Shown in pieces: positions 1 to 9,692 of a DNA stretch of 64,000 nt (positions are counted from its first letter, which is position 1; each line of letters starts with the position of its first letter). A program made the translations under genes and the position numbers. Below the pieces are notes generated by a model, which saw only the letters and a list, made by a program, of their open reading frames with translations, searched no databases and had not been told where the DNA came from. The stretch comes from Thalassovita aquimarina (GTDB lineage Bacteria > Pseudomonadota > Alphaproteobacteria > Rhodobacterales > Rhodobacteraceae), in the NCBI RefSeq assembly GCF_018219815.1, contig NZ_JADMKU010000008.1, forward strand, positions 100,810 through 164,809, read 5' to 3'.

Positions 1-480
1 CCGGACGCGGTGCTGCTCTACAAGCTGCACCCGGATGTCGAGGCCGGGCTGCGCCCCGGCGCTGTGCCGCGCGAGGCGGCTCTGGAACTGGCCGATCAGG
101 TGCTGGAAAATGCGGACCCGGTGGCCCTGCTTGGCGAGGTGAACGAGGTCTGGACCATGACCTCGCTACTGGGCTTCGAGGCGCTGCTGCGCGGGGTGAA
201 GGTCACCACTCTCGGCGCGCCCTTCTATGCCGGCTGGGGGCTGACAACGGACTTGGGCCAGGTGCCGGAGCGGCGGCAGGCGCGGGTGAGCCTTGATGGG
301 CTGGTCCATGCCGCCCTGATCGATTACCCGCGCTACCGCGACCCGGTGAGCGGCCTGCCCTGCCCCGCCGAGGTGATCGTCGCGCGGCTAGCGGCAGGCG
401 AGACCGGTCAAGGGCGTAAGTTGAAGGCGCTGGCGAAGCTGCAGGGCATCTTCGCGGGCTGGGCGCATCTGTGGCGCTAG
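1..480 (+). CDS. Capsule polysaccharide export/biosynthesis protein (KpsC-like), C-terminal part
   Basis: Reading frame open from the window edge, so only the last 159 residues are present. The motifs KLHPDVEAGLRPG, NEVWTMTSLLGFEALLRG and GAPFYAGWGLTTD match the C-terminal half of the capsule-synthesis family (KpsC/LipA), which in characterised members adds beta-Kdo to a lipid anchor for surface polysaccharide. It converges on ribD, and the 118 bp between them contain a copy of the 'CGGGTATTT' intergenic motif. The family is known; that this copy serves capsule is inference. Confidence 0.75.
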   Translation, partial: PDAVLLYKLHPDVEAGLRPGAVPREAALELADQVLENADPVALLGEVNEVWTMTSLLGFEALLRGVKVTTLGAPFYAGWGLTTDLGQVPERRQARVSLDGLVHAALIDYPRYRDPVSGLPCPAEVIVARLAAGETGQGRKLKALAKLQGIFAGWAHLWR

Positions 481-598
481 CGTGATCCGACTGTGCGCGC
501 CAAGGCGCGCGCATATTTCGCTTGAAATTGTCCTGCGGAAAATTTCAAGCCTGACCGCCTGCGGCGGATTTCGGGTATTTCTGCCAAGAAAAAAGAGA

Positions 599-1693
599 TC
601 AGGCGCGCCGGGTCCAGCGGTGCAGGATGTCGGGACCGAGGGCGCGAGTTTCCGCGAGCTGGAAACGCGGCGCATCGGCCAGACGTTCCAGCCCCATCGC
701 GCCGATCGCGGGCAGGCCCTCGGCGCCGATGGCAAGACCGGCGGTGAAGCCGATCAGCTCGTCCACCATGTCATGCGACAGAAGCGAGGCCGCCAGCGCG
801 CCGCCGCCTTCGCAGAAGACCCGGGTCAGCCCCTTGTCGCCAAGCGCACGCAACAGCGCGCCCGGGTCGATCTGTCCGCGCGCCACATCGCAGGGGATGA
901 GCGTTGCGCCGAGATCGGTCCATGTCCGTTCCAGCACCGGGTCTGGATCGGGACCGTGGCAGATCCAGACCGGCACCTCGCGGGCGGTTTTCGCCAGGTT
1001 GCCCATCAGCGGCACGTCGAGCCGGCGCGACACCACGATGCGCAACGGTTGCCGGTCAACGCCGAAATCGCGCACGGTGAGAGACGGATCGTCGGCCCGC
1101 GCCGTGCCCGCCCCCACCATCACCGCATCGTGACTGGCGCGCAACCCGTGCACCCAACGCCGCGCCTGCGGCCCCGTGATCCATTTGCTTTCGCCAGTGG
1201 CGGTGGCGATGCGACCATCGAAGCTGCTGGCCAGTTTCAGCGTCAAGAAGGGACGGCCCTGTTCGGTGCGCAGGAAGAAACCGGCGTGGTCGCGCGCGGC
1301 TTGCTCGGCCAGCACGCCGGTGGTGACTTCGATCCCGGCCTCGCGCAGCATCGCGAAACCGCGGCCCGCGACGCGCGGATCGCTGTCGGCCAGCGGCGAC
1401 ACCACGCGGGCGACCCCCGCCGCGATCAGCGCCTCGGCGCAGGGCGGCGTCGCCCCGTGATGCGCGCAGGGTTCAAGGCTGACATAGGCGGTGGCGCCGC
1501 GCGCCAGGTCGCCGGCCTGTTGCAGCGCGCGGGGTTCGGCATGGGGCCTGCCCCCCGGCGCGGTCCAGCCGCGCCCGACGATGCAACCGTCGCGCACGAT
1601 GACGCAGCCCACCGCCGGGTTGGGCCAGGTATTGCCCTGGCCGCGCCGTCCCAGCGACAGGCCCAGCGCCATGTAACGGGTATCGTCGTTCAC
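599..1693 (-). CDS. ribD: Bifunctional riboflavin biosynthesis deaminase/reductase RibD
   Basis: 364 residues, the usual length for RibD. The N-terminal half (about 1-145) is a cytidine-deaminase-like domain with zinc ligands in HAEPRA (H51, E53) and [11 protein letters not shown] (C76, C85). The C-terminal half (about 148-364) is the HTP reductase domain ([35 protein letters not shown]). It catalyses deamination and then NADPH reduction of the pyrimidine intermediate in riboflavin synthesis. The start codon overlaps the nrdR stop by 4 bp, so the two are translationally coupled. Confidence 0.96.
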   Translation of the reverse strand: MNDDTRYMALGLSLGRRGQGNTWPNPAVGCVIVRDGCIVGRGWTAPGGRPHAEPRALQQAGDLARGATAYVSLEPCAHHGATPPCAEALIAAGVARVVSPLADSDPRVAGRGFAMLREAGIEVTTGVLAEQAARDHAGFFLRTEQGRPFLTLKLASSFDGRIATATGESKWITGPQARRWVHGLRASHDAVMVGAGTARADDPSLTVRDFGVDRQPLRIVVSRRLDVPLMGNLAKTAREVPVWICHGPDPDPVLERTWTDLGATLIPCDVARGQIDPGALLRALGDKGLTRVFCEGGGALAASLLSHDMVDELIGFTAGLAIGAEGLPAIGAMGLERLADAPRFQLAETRALGPDILHRWTRRA

Positions 1694-2163
1694 GTTTCGT
1701 CGGGTGCCGGATTTGGGCGCAGTTCGGAAACGAATTTGTCGAAATCATCCGCCGCCTGGAAATTCTTGTAGACGCTGGCAAAGCGCACATAGGCGACGGT
1801 GTCGATCCGCGCCAGGGCCTCCATCACGATTTCGCCGATGGTTTTCGACGGGATATCGCTTTCGCCCATGCTTTCCAGCCGTCGCACGATGCCCGAAATC
1901 ATCTGGTCGATCCGTTCCGGTTCGACCGGACGTTTCTGCATCGAGATGCGGATCGAGCGTTCCAGCTTGTCGCGGTCGAAATCTTCGCGCCGCCCGTTCG
2001 ACTTGATCACCACCAGATCGCGCAACTGCACCCGTTCATAGGTGGTGAAACGGCCACCGCAAGCCGGACAGAAGCGCCGGCGCCGGATCGCCACGTGGTC
2101 TTCGGCAGGCCGTGAATCCTTGACCTGGGTATCTATATTTCCGCAAAACGGACAACGCATCAC
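1690..2163 (-). CDS. nrdR: Transcriptional repressor NrdR
   Basis: 157 residues. The zinc ribbon at the N-terminus (CPFCGN at 4-7 and CPACGG at 32-35) is followed by RFTTYERVQ and an ATP-cone domain (about 50-140, [17 protein letters not shown]). NrdR senses ATP/dATP and represses ribonucleotide reductase genes. It is first in the nrdR-ribD operon. Two adjacent Met codons make the exact start ambiguous by one residue. Confidence 0.97.
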   Translation of the reverse strand: MMRCPFCGNIDTQVKDSRPAEDHVAIRRRRFCPACGGRFTTYERVQLRDLVVIKSNGRREDFDRDKLERSIRISMQKRPVEPERIDQMISGIVRRLESMGESDIPSKTIGEIVMEALARIDTVAYVRFASVYKNFQAADDFDKFVSELRPNPAPDET

Positions 2164-2190
2164 CGGCCCCCTTTTAAATTACCGCCTCAT

Positions 2191-2220
2191 CCTGTGGGTT
2201 TTTCCCCACTTATCCACAGG
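2191..2220. promoter_or_regulatory. Inverted repeat with consensus DnaA box upstream of nrdR
   Basis: CCTGTGG (2191-2197) and CCACAGG (2214-2220) form a perfect 7-bp inverted repeat. The right arm is embedded in TTATCCACA (2210-2218), which equals the strict DnaA box consensus. It lies 28 bp upstream of the nrdR start, between nrdR and the divergent hydrolase operon. It could be a DnaA site linking nrdR to replication, or only a promoter hairpin. A canonical NrdR box is not evident. Confidence 0.4.
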
Positions 2221-2325
2221 CACTATAGGACAGCCTCTAGGGTTTGGGTAGAGGGGAATTTGCACCGCAACATGATGGCGGGACACATATGAAAACCGGA
2301 AAATTGACCGCATTTTCCGACATCC

Positions 2326-2352
2326 TGTCACGAAACCTGCTTGCTCCCCGTC
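2326..2352 (+). promoter_or_regulatory. Candidate ECF41-type promoter
   Basis: TGTCACG (2326-2332), exactly 16 nt, then CGTC (2349-2352). From memory, the published ECF41 promoter is TGTCACA-N16-CGTC, so this differs at one position. The predicted start of transcription would be near 2359, giving a leader of about 70 nt before the hydrolase gene. The second gene of the operon encodes an ECF41-like sigma factor, so autoregulation is the natural reading. Confidence 0.7.
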
Positions 2353-2428
2353 TTATTGTCCGAAGACCGCGCAACCGGTCTCCATTTCAGAACCCGAAGC
2401 CAAGAGACATTCAGAGGATTTCCGCGTC

Positions 2429-3358
2429 ATGGGAAAGAAAACGAAACGAGCGATAGTGATCAGCCTCGCGCTGGTACTGGGCGCAGGCATGGCGGCCTAC
2501 ACGCCCGAATTGCCGGCCGCGCAGGTGGAACAGAAATATGCCACACCCGAGTCGCGCTTCGTCGAGATCGACGGACTGCGCGTGCACTACCGCGACCAGG
2601 GACAGGGGCCGGCGCTGGTGCTGGTGCACGGATCGAATGCCTCGTTGCAGACCTGGGAAGGCTGGGTGGAGCGGCTTTCGGAAGACTTCAGGGTGATATC
2701 GCTGGACCTTCCCGGTCACGGGTTGACCGGCCCCGATCCCCAGGGGCGCTATGACTGGATATCCATGGCGACGCTGGTTGACCAGCTGGTCCAGCGGCTG
2801 AAGCTCGATACCTTCTCGCTCGCCGGCAATTCGATGGGCGGCGCGGTGGCGTGGAACTATGCCGTGATGCATCCCGACAAGATCGAGAAGCTGATCCTGA
2901 TCGACAGTCGCGGCTATCCCAGCGAGGAACCGATGCCGGCCATATTCAAGGCCTATGCCACGCCGGTCGTCGGGCACCTGCTGACCCGTGTCACGCCGCG
3001 CGCGGCAATCGCGTCAAGCCTGCGCAAGGTCTATGGCGACCCGGACAAGGTCGATGCCGAACTGGTGACCCAATACCATGACCTGACGTTGCGCGCGGGC
3101 AATCGCGAAGCGACACGGGAACGGTTGTCGGTGCCGTCGAACGATCGGCTGCTGCCCCGCATCGGCACCATCACCGCGCCGACCCTGATCCTGTGGGGAA
3201 CCGATGACAGCTGGATTTTGCCGAAATACGCAACCCGCTTTTTGCAGGATATCGAAAACAGCACCCTGCGGCTGTATGACGGGCTGGGCCATGCCCCGAT
3301 GGAAGAGGATCCGGAACGGACCGCCCGCGATGTCCGCGCCTTCCTGTTGCAACGTTGA
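2429..3358 (+). CDS. Membrane-anchored or secreted alpha/beta hydrolase
   Basis: 309 residues with an N-terminal hydrophobic segment (about 8-25) after KKTKR, so a signal anchor or signal peptide. The alpha/beta-hydrolase fold carries the oxyanion motif LVHGSN (66-71), the nucleophile elbow GNSMGG (S135), the acid in LWGTDDSW and the histidine in GLGHAPM. AGAGGA precedes the ATG. It is 27 bp upstream of, and co-oriented with, the ECF41-like sigma gene. The substrate cannot be told from sequence. ECF41 sigma genes usually sit beside carboxymuconolactone decarboxylases, oxidoreductases or epimerases, so a hydrolase partner is a variation. Confidence 0.85.
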   Translation: MGKKTKRAIVISLALVLGAGMAAYTPELPAAQVEQKYATPESRFVEIDGLRVHYRDQGQGPALVLVHGSNASLQTWEGWVERLSEDFRVISLDLPGHGLTGPDPQGRYDWISMATLVDQLVQRLKLDTFSLAGNSMGGAVAWNYAVMHPDKIEKLILIDSRGYPSEEPMPAIFKAYATPVVGHLLTRVTPRAAIASSLRKVYGDPDKVDAELVTQYHDLTLRAGNREATRERLSVPSNDRLLPRIGTITAPTLILWGTDDSWILPKYATRFLQDIENSTLRLYDGLGHAPMEEDPERTARDVRAFLLQR

Positions 3359-3385
3359 CCGGCGCCCCGGAGGATAGATCGAGAA

Positions 3386-4252
3386 ATGGATTTCGAATCC
3401 CACAGAGAGAAACTGTTCCTGACCGCCTACCGGATGACGGGATCGGTTTCGGATGCGGAGGACCTGGTTCAGGACACCTATCTGCGCATATCGCTTGCCG
3501 ATGCGTCGATGATCGACTGCCCCGAAGCCTACCTGATGACGACGCTGACCCGGCTTTGCATCGACCACCTGCGGCGAGCACAGACGGTCAGGCGCGCCTA
3601 TGCGGGCAAGTGGCTGCCCGAGCCCCTGCCCACCGCCGATCTGGCGACACCGGAACGCAGGGCCGAGGCACGGGACATGCTGTCGATGGCCTTCCTGGTC
3701 CTGCTGGAACGGCTTTCGCCGACCGAACGGGCCGTCTATGTCCTGCGCGAGGCCTTCGATTACAGCTATCGCGAAATCGCCGCGGTAGTGGAAAAGAACG
3801 AAGCGGCCTGCCGCCAGATCTTCAGCCGGGCGCGCAGCAGGATCGGCGATCCCGGGCGGCGGTCCGATGTCGACGGCGCAGCGCATCGGCGGCTGCTGCA
3901 GGACCTGGTCGACACCTGCGAAACCGGCGACCTGCCGGCGCTGGAATCGCTGCTGACCGCCGATATCGTCCTGACCAGCGACGGTGGCAGCGACGTGAAG
4001 ACCGCGCCGAACCCCATTTTCGCGCGGACCCCGGTCGCCCGGTTCCTGCTGGGCCTTGTCGGCAAGCTGGAAGGCAGCCTCGCCCCTGCGCCGGTCGAGG
4101 CCAACGGCGCGCCCGCGCTGCTGCTTCATCAGAACGGTCAACCCATCTGCCTGGCGTCGCTTGAACTGCGCGACGGGCGGATCAGCGCGATCCGGCTGCA
4201 CCTGAACCGGGACAAGATCGGCGCCGCGGTACAGGCGGCCCGGCTGAATTAA
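3386..4252 (+). CDS. ECF41-type RNA polymerase sigma factor with fused C-terminal regulatory domain
   Basis: 288 residues, long for an ECF sigma factor. Sigma region 2 (about 8-72: TAYRMTGSVSDAEDLVQDTYLR) and region 4 (about 103-155: LSPTERAVYVLREAFDYSYREIA) are followed by a SnoaL-like extension (about 165-288). ECF41 hallmarks are visible: WLPEPL at 76-81 in the linker, DGG at 199-201 (the DGGGK position), and NRDKI at 274-278 (the NPDKL position). In this group the extension replaces an anti-sigma factor and tunes activity. Co-transcription with the hydrolase and the upstream promoter suggest autoactivation. The inducing signal is unknown. Confidence 0.88.
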   Translation: MDFESHREKLFLTAYRMTGSVSDAEDLVQDTYLRISLADASMIDCPEAYLMTTLTRLCIDHLRRAQTVRRAYAGKWLPEPLPTADLATPERRAEARDMLSMAFLVLLERLSPTERAVYVLREAFDYSYREIAAVVEKNEAACRQIFSRARSRIGDPGRRSDVDGAAHRRLLQDLVDTCETGDLPALESLLTADIVLTSDGGSDVKTAPNPIFARTPVARFLLGLVGKLEGSLAPAPVEANGAPALLLHQNGQPICLASLELRDGRISAIRLHLNRDKIGAAVQAARLN

Positions 4253-4280
4253 CGGCCGATGAAACGGGGCGAAAAGGAAA

Positions 4281-4315
4281 CAGCCGCGGCATCAACCGCG
4301 GCTGTCTTTCTTTCA
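4281..4315 (+). terminator. Rho-independent terminator, probably shared by convergent genes
   Basis: CAGCCGCGG (4281-4289), a 6-nt loop, CCGCGGCTG (4296-4304), then TCTTTCTTTC. It lies between the convergent sigma-factor and chemoreceptor genes. A-rich sequence on the other side (GAAAAGGAAA) could let it act in both directions. A related hairpin follows the second chemoreceptor gene. Confidence 0.8.
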
Positions 4316-4329
4316 GTCGCAGCGCCGGA

Positions 4330-5967
4330 TCAGGACGCGACCTTGAAATCGACCTCTTCGTCGTCATCAGCCGGGGTTTCCAGATCGATCATCGGCGGCA
4401 GGTCTTTCTCGTGGCCCGCGTCATCGGCAGCGCTGGCTTCGTCCACGTCAGAACGCCTCGGTGTGTCGTCGAGCTGGAAGAACCCGATCGCCTCGGCCAA
4501 CTGTTCGGCCTGTCCCAACAGCTCGGTCGCGGCAGACGACAGTTGCTCGGAAGCCGAGGTGTTCGACTGGGTCACGCCATCCAGACGCTGCACCGACTCG
4601 TTGATCTGGGTCGAACCGATGGCCAGTTCCCGCGATGCGGCGGTGATATCGCTGACCAGAGCAGAGGTCTTTTCGATATTCGGAACCAGATCCTGCAGCA
4701 TGTCGCCGGCCTTGGTTGCCGAGGTGACGGTGCTGGATGACAGCGCCGAAATCTCGGCCGCCGCGTGCTGGCTGTTTTCGGCCAGTTTGCGGACTTCAGA
4801 CGCCACCACCGCGAACCCGCGGCCATGTTCGCCGGCGCGCGCCGCTTCGACTGCCGCGTTCAGCGCCAGCAAGTCGGTCTGACGGGCGATTTCCTGCAGG
4901 ATCATGATCCGTTCGCCGATCGTCTTCATCGCTTCGACCGCTTCGGTGACCGCTTCGCCGGAAACCTTGGCATCCTGCGCCGCCTTGGTGGCGATTTCGT
5001 CGGTCGTGGTCGCGTTGTCCGAGCTGGCCGAGATGTTGGCCGACATCTGTTCAACCGCCGAGGAGACTTCCTCGGTCGATCCAGCCTGCACCGAGGCGCC
5101 TTCGGACAGGGTTTCGGAGGTCCCCGACACCTGGTTGGCCCCGGCAACGAGGTTGTTCACGGCGGAGGACACGTTTTCGACGGTGTCACGCAGGCGCACC
5201 ACCATGTCGTTCTGCGCCTTCAGCAGATCGCTGAGTTCGTTGTTGCCCGACACTTTCGCGGTGGACCGCAGATCGCCGGACGCCACCTGGCGTGCCAGTT
5301 CGATCGCGCGATTCAGGCCGGTCGACAGGTTGCGGATGATCAGCGCCGAAGACAGCAGCATCAGAACCACCGCCACGCCCATCGCCAGGAACAGATTGCG
5401 GCGCACCTCGAGGTATTCCGCCTGTGCCTGTTGAACGGCCTGTTCCATCTCGGCGGCATAGGATTCTTCGACCTTGGCGGCCAATTCGTTCACTTTGATC
5501 ATCGTCGGGTTGACGCCGTAATGGTACACCTCGTTCGCCCTGCCATCGCCGTCCAGTTCATAGGCGACGGCCGCACGGGTGTACTGAGCGAACCGCTTCA
5601 CTTGGCTGCCCAGCCGTTTCAAGGTCTTCTGCATCTCCTCGCTGGCATAGGACTTCATCTCCTCGAGGGACTCGATCAGTTCGTTCTCGTTGGCCTTGAG
5701 GCTTTTCTCCAGCTTCGGGATGCGGTCGGGATCTTCTGCTCCGCCGGCCCAGCCGATCAGGATGTTAGCCGCATCGATCTGCATGTCCCGCGTCAGGACC
5801 AGAAGCCCTTCGGCAGCCAGCAGATGGTCGGTTTGCACCTGCACGATATCTTCCATCTTCGCGTTGGCCTTTTCCAGGGCAGTGATTGCCAGGAACATGC
5901 TGCCTGCGAAAATTAGGAATACTGCCGCGAAGGTCGCGACCAACCGGGTCTTTAACGTGAAGCGCAT
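4330..5967 (-). CDS. Methyl-accepting chemotaxis protein (tandem copy 1)
   Basis: 545 residues. TM1 is about 10-30, the periplasmic helical sensor region about 31-190, TM2 191-211, HAMP about 212-265, then a cytoplasmic signalling domain with the conserved hairpin tip ([20 protein letters not shown]) and methylation-helix segments. It ends ...EEVDFKVAS with no NWETF-like CheR tether. CCTCCT on the + strand at 5975-5980 gives a strong AGGAGG ribosome site. It is a close paralogue of the next gene, including DPDRIP/DPERIP in the sensor domain. The ligand is unknown. Confidence 0.95.
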   Translation of the reverse strand: MRFTLKTRLVATFAAVFLIFAGSMFLAITALEKANAKMEDIVQVQTDHLLAAEGLLVLTRDMQIDAANILIGWAGGAEDPDRIPKLEKSLKANENELIESLEEMKSYASEEMQKTLKRLGSQVKRFAQYTRAAVAYELDGDGRANEVYHYGVNPTMIKVNELAAKVEESYAAEMEQAVQQAQAEYLEVRRNLFLAMGVAVVLMLLSSALIIRNLSTGLNRAIELARQVASGDLRSTAKVSGNNELSDLLKAQNDMVVRLRDTVENVSSAVNNLVAGANQVSGTSETLSEGASVQAGSTEEVSSAVEQMSANISASSDNATTTDEIATKAAQDAKVSGEAVTEAVEAMKTIGERIMILQEIARQTDLLALNAAVEAARAGEHGRGFAVVASEVRKLAENSQHAAAEISALSSSTVTSATKAGDMLQDLVPNIEKTSALVSDITAASRELAIGSTQINESVQRLDGVTQSNTSASEQLSSAATELLGQAEQLAEAIGFFQLDDTPRRSDVDEASAADDAGHEKDLPPMIDLETPADDDEEVDFKVAS

Positions 5968-6087
5968 CGATTATCCTCCTGCTTCCTGTTGGGAGGATCA
6001 GAGGCAAAGTCCGGCACTTCCCCCCAACAGCCTGAGGCTGCCCCCCAGGGACGGGCACCGGATCCAAAACGTGGGCATTCGCCCAAT

Positions 6088-6117
6088 CACTCTAATCACT
6101 CAACACCTGTGGCGTCA
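6088..6117 (-). promoter_or_regulatory. 30-bp exact upstream repeat of the chemoreceptor pair (copy 1), candidate promoter
   Basis: This 30-bp block is identical to 8174-8203 and lies 121 bp upstream of the copy-1 start; the other lies 116 bp upstream of copy 2. On the minus strand it reads TGACGCCACAGGTG..., ending in a TAGAGT that could be a -10 hexamer 17-18 nt after a TGACG-type -35. The rest of the 5968-6371 gap holds a partly conserved leader and no convincing gene. Confidence 0.55.
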
Positions 6118-6371
6118 TAAGAAGAGAACGACGGGGGAGGCGGTATTTTATGAAAACGGCCTGATAAACCTGATTTCTATGCGCAATGATATCCGCGACC
6201 ACACCAAAAGGAGGTATTTCTTCGCGTTTTCCGGGCATGTGCGCACCCACTTCATCGCGCAGATAGTTCCGCGCGATGCCCCGCGACACGCCCCTTTTCC
6301 GAAGCCCGATCAGTCGCCTTCGGTCCGCAGCACCGTTTCCCGCGCCGGGCGACTATGTCTTTCATCGCGGT

Positions 6372-6409
6372 GAGAAACAACGGCAGCCGCGGGCGATGCC
6401 GCGGCTGCC
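6372..6409 (-). terminator. Terminator of the second chemoreceptor gene
   Basis: A perfect 11-bp stem, GGCAGCCGCGG (6382-6392) with CCGCGGCTGCC (6399-6409). On the minus strand it is followed by TTGTTTCTC. The stem core is the same as the terminator at 4281-4304, so the duplicated unit includes the terminator. Confidence 0.75.
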
Positions 6410-6438
6410 TTGGAATTTGCCGGAGCTTGCCCGCCGGA

Positions 6439-8058
6439 TCAGGCGGCCTTGAAGTCGACCTCTGCCTCGTCCTCGGGGCTGTTCAAGTCGATCATCGGCG
6501 CCTCGTCATCCTCTGGCTTCACGGCCGGGGCCGCGCTCGGCGCCTTGAGCGCCGCGCCCTCGGTGCGGAAGAAGCCGATCACCTCAGCCAGGTGTTCGGC
6601 CTGGCCCAGCAGTTCGGTCGCCGCCGCCGACAGTTCCTCGGACGCCGAGGTGTTCGACTGGGTCACGCTGTCCAGACGCTGTACCGACTCGTTGATCTGG
6701 GTCGACCCGATCGCCAGCTCACGCGACGCCGAGGTGATGTCGCTGACCAGCGACGACGTGCGCTGGATATTCGGCACCAGATCGTTCAGCATCTCGCCGG
6801 CCTTGGTCGCGGTCGACACCGTGTTGTTCGACAGCGCCGAGATCTCGGCCGCCGCCTGCTGACTGTTCTCGGCCAGCTTGCGCACCTCGGCAGCCACCAC
6901 CGCGAAGCCGCGACCGTGGTCGCCGGCACGCGCCGCCTCCACCGCCGCGTTCAGCGCCAGAAGATCGGTCTGGCGGGCGATTTCCTGCAGGATCATGATC
7001 CGCTCGCCGATATTCTTCATCGCCGCCACCGCGTCGGACACCGCTTCACCCGACACCTGCGCATCCTTGGCCGCCTTGGCCGAGATCTCGTCGGTCTCGA
7101 TCGCGTTGTCCGAGGTCGCGCTGATATTGGCCGACATCTGTTCCACAGCCGAAGACACTTCCTCGGTCGAGCCGGCCTGCACCGAGGCGCCTTCCGAAAG
7201 GGTTTCCGATGTGCCCGACACCTGGTTGGCCCCGGCGACGAGGTTGCTCACCGCCGCCGACACGTTGTCGACGGTTTCGCGCAGCCGCAGCACCATGTCG
7301 TTCAGCGCGGTCTGCAAATCGCTGATTTCATCCCGGCCCTTGACCTCGGCCGTGGCGCGCAGATCACCCGACGCCACTCGCCGCGCCAGCGCGATCGAAC
7401 TGTTCAGCCCCGACGACAGCTTGCGGATGATCAGGACGGACGACACCAGCATCAGGACAACCGCAGCGCCCATCGCCAGGAACAGATTGCGGCGCGTGAC
7501 CAGGAATTCCGCGTTGGCGACCTCGACGGCTTCTTCCATCTTGGCCACGTAGACGAGTTCCACCTCTTGCGCGAGATCCGAAATCTGCGCCATCGCGGGG
7601 TTCGCCTTGTGATGATAAACCTCGTTCGCGCGCCCGTCGCCGGCCAGTTCGTAGGCGATCGCCGCCTCGGTATCCTTCTTGAAGCTTTCCAGGTGACTGC
7701 CAATCGCCTGCAGGCTGCCCTTAGCCTGATCATAGGCCTCCGCTTCCATGTGCTCGACGAGTTCCGTCAACTGTGCCCCGTTTTCGGCGAGGGCTTTTTG
7801 CAGGTTCGGGATTCGCTCGGGATCGTCCTCACCGCCTTCCCAGCCGATCAGGATATTGGCCACGTTCAGCTGCATGTCCCGCGACAGGAGCATCAGAAGT
7901 TCCGCATCCATCAGGTGATCGACTTCATCCTGCACAATGTGGCCCAGCTTCTGGCGCGCCGTATCGAGCTCCTTCAGCGCGATAAACATGCTGCCGCTGA
8001 AAATAATAAAGACTGCACCGAACGTCGCGGCCAGTCGGGTCTTTAATGTGAAGCGCAT
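6439..8058 (-). CDS. Methyl-accepting chemotaxis protein (tandem copy 2)
   Basis: The start is placed at 8058, where [13 protein letters not shown] aligns with copy 1 and CCTCCT (8065-8070) supplies an AGGAGG ribosome site; an in-frame upstream Met is rejected. That gives 539 residues with the same layout: TM1 about 10-30, helical sensor region, TM2 about 191-211, HAMP, signalling domain. The cytoplasmic half is nearly identical to copy 1, while the periplasmic segment (about 35-185) has diverged, as expected if the two sense different ligands. No CheR-binding pentapeptide at the C-terminus. Confidence 0.95.
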   Translation of the reverse strand: MRFTLKTRLAATFGAVFIIFSGSMFIALKELDTARQKLGHIVQDEVDHLMDAELLMLLSRDMQLNVANILIGWEGGEDDPERIPNLQKALAENGAQLTELVEHMEAEAYDQAKGSLQAIGSHLESFKKDTEAAIAYELAGDGRANEVYHHKANPAMAQISDLAQEVELVYVAKMEEAVEVANAEFLVTRRNLFLAMGAAVVLMLVSSVLIIRKLSSGLNSSIALARRVASGDLRATAEVKGRDEISDLQTALNDMVLRLRETVDNVSAAVSNLVAGANQVSGTSETLSEGASVQAGSTEEVSSAVEQMSANISATSDNAIETDEISAKAAKDAQVSGEAVSDAVAAMKNIGERIMILQEIARQTDLLALNAAVEAARAGDHGRGFAVVAAEVRKLAENSQQAAAEISALSNNTVSTATKAGEMLNDLVPNIQRTSSLVSDITSASRELAIGSTQINESVQRLDSVTQSNTSASEELSAAATELLGQAEHLAEVIGFFRTEGAALKAPSAAPAVKPEDDEAPMIDLNSPEDEAEVDFKAA

Positions 8059-8173
8059 CGAATACCTCCTGCTTCCGATTGGGAGGATCAGAGGCAAGAT
8101 CCGGTGCAAACCTGCCAATGCGCCCCCCTCGCTGCGAGGCGCACCGGATCGAAAACGCGGACGATCACCCATA

Positions 8174-8203
8174 CACTCTAATCACTCAACACCTGTGGCG
8201 TCA
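8174..8203 (-). promoter_or_regulatory. 30-bp exact upstream repeat of the chemoreceptor pair (copy 2), candidate promoter
   Basis: Second copy of the 30-bp block at 6088-6117, with the same orientation and distance relative to its gene. Between the block and the start, the two leaders also share GGGAGGATCAGAGGCAA-like sequence on the + strand. The remaining gap to 8382 is noncoding and I see nothing else in it. Confidence 0.55.
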
Positions 8204-8382
8204 GGAAAGGCAACGGCGCGGGCGCACGGTATTTTTCCGAACCGATCCGTTATATCGGTCCCGTCATGCGCAATGATTAGCGCGGTCACATCAATAAGTC
8301 GTATATTTTCATCCAGTGAGTGAATATTCCGACAGACTGTCTCGCCTAGATACCCCTACCTTGCGCGTGCTGACATGGGGGA

Positions 8383-9609
8383 TCAGCCGTCGTTCCGACG
8401 CAGCACCGTTTCGATGACCGAGGCGTTGTGCAATGTCTTGTGCACCGGGCACTTGTCGGCGATGCGCAACAGCGACTGCCGTTCAGTGTCGCTCAGCTCT
8501 CCTACCAGCCGGATTTCACGGCGGAAGACATCGACCTTTCCGGCGCCCTTGTCGGGATCGATTTCTTCACCGTGGCGCTTGTCGTGGGTAATCTCGACCG
8601 ACACATGTTCCAGCGGCAGATTCTTGTGGCGGGCATAGATCCTGAGCGTCATGGCGGTACAGGCGCCCAGACCGGCGGCGAGAAACTGATAGGGATTGGG
8701 GCCCAGATCGGTGCCGCCCATCGCCTGCGGTTCGTCAGCCAGCATGTGATGCTTGCCGGCGATATTGACGTCCTGCAGAAACCCCGAGGCATCTGCCTCG
8801 GACACCCGGATCACGCCGTCGGGGGCGTGTTCGGGGAAATCTTCCTCCACCATGTCGATATAGCGCCCGGCCCAGGTCGCGATGGTGTCGGCGGCATATT
8901 CGGCATCCGCTTCGCGGGTGATCAGGTGATCGGCATCATCCAGCGTGACGAAGGATTTGGGATGCATGGCGGCGGCGAAGATCTCGGCCGCGTTTTCGAT
9001 GCCGACGACGGTGTCGCGCGGCGCATGCATGACCAGCAGGGCCTTCTTCATCGCCCGGATCGCCGGTCCCATCTTCTGCGCCGCGATATCGTCGAGGAAA
9101 TGGTCGCAGATGGTGAATTCGCGCCCCACCAGTTTTACCTGCGCCCTGCCCTGCTGGCGGATTTCATCGACCTTGGCGCCGAAATTTTCCGCCACGTGGG
9201 CGGGATCGAACGGCGCGCCGATGGTGGCGACGGCGCGCGCGCCGGGAATATCACCCGCCGCCTTCAGCACAGCCGCGCCACCCAGCGAATGGCCGATCAG
9301 CAATTGCGGTGCCATCAGCCTGTCCTCCAGCGCCCGCGCGGCGAGGATCAGGTCGGCCACGTTGGTGGTGAAATTGGTATTGGCGAATTCGCCCTCGGAA
9401 TGGCCCAGACCGGTGAAATCGAAGCGCAGGACAGCGATGCCCTGTGCCGCCAGCCGCGAGGATATGCGGCGCGCGGCGGGAATGTCCTTGGAGCAGGTGA
9501 AACAGTGGGCGAACAAAGCGGTGGCGCAGACCTTGCCCTCGGGCAGGTCGAGCCGTGCCGCAAGCGTGCTGCCGTCATGTCCGGTGAAGGTGAGGCGTTC
9601 CGATTTCAT
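8383..9609 (-). CDS. Alpha/beta hydrolase fused to an OsmC-like domain
   Basis: 408 residues from the start MKSERLTFTG, which has AAGGAA upstream. The N-terminal alpha/beta-hydrolase (about 1-245) has nucleophile motif GHSLGG and histidine in DDADHL. The C-terminal OsmC/Ohr domain (about 265-408) has the two redox cysteines in ACTAMTLR and KCPVHKTL. OsmC proteins reduce organic hydroperoxides, and the fusion is a recognised architecture. The substrate of the hydrolase half is unknown. It appears to be transcribed alone. Confidence 0.9.
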   Translation of the reverse strand: MKSERLTFTGHDGSTLAARLDLPEGKVCATALFAHCFTCSKDIPAARRISSRLAAQGIAVLRFDFTGLGHSEGEFANTNFTTNVADLILAARALEDRLMAPQLLIGHSLGGAAVLKAAGDIPGARAVATIGAPFDPAHVAENFGAKVDEIRQQGRAQVKLVGREFTICDHFLDDIAAQKMGPAIRAMKKALLVMHAPRDTVVGIENAAEIFAAAMHPKSFVTLDDADHLITREADAEYAADTIATWAGRYIDMVEEDFPEHAPDGVIRVSEADASGFLQDVNIAGKHHMLADEPQAMGGTDLGPNPYQFLAAGLGACTAMTLRIYARHKNLPLEHVSVEITHDKRHGEEIDPDKGAGKVDVFRREIRLVGELSDTERQSLLRIADKCPVHKTLHNASVIETVLRRNDG

Positions 9610-9692
9610 GATACGTTCCTTGGTCAGATACCGGTCAATATGGCGCAAATCCGCCAGGCGCGAAGGGCTTGATACCCGCGTTCACCGAATTG

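Noticed and set aside
6355..8046. Long + strand open frame opposite the second chemoreceptor gene
   Set aside because: Mirror frame of a clear methyl-accepting protein. A similar frame opposite the first copy only reflects their paralogy.
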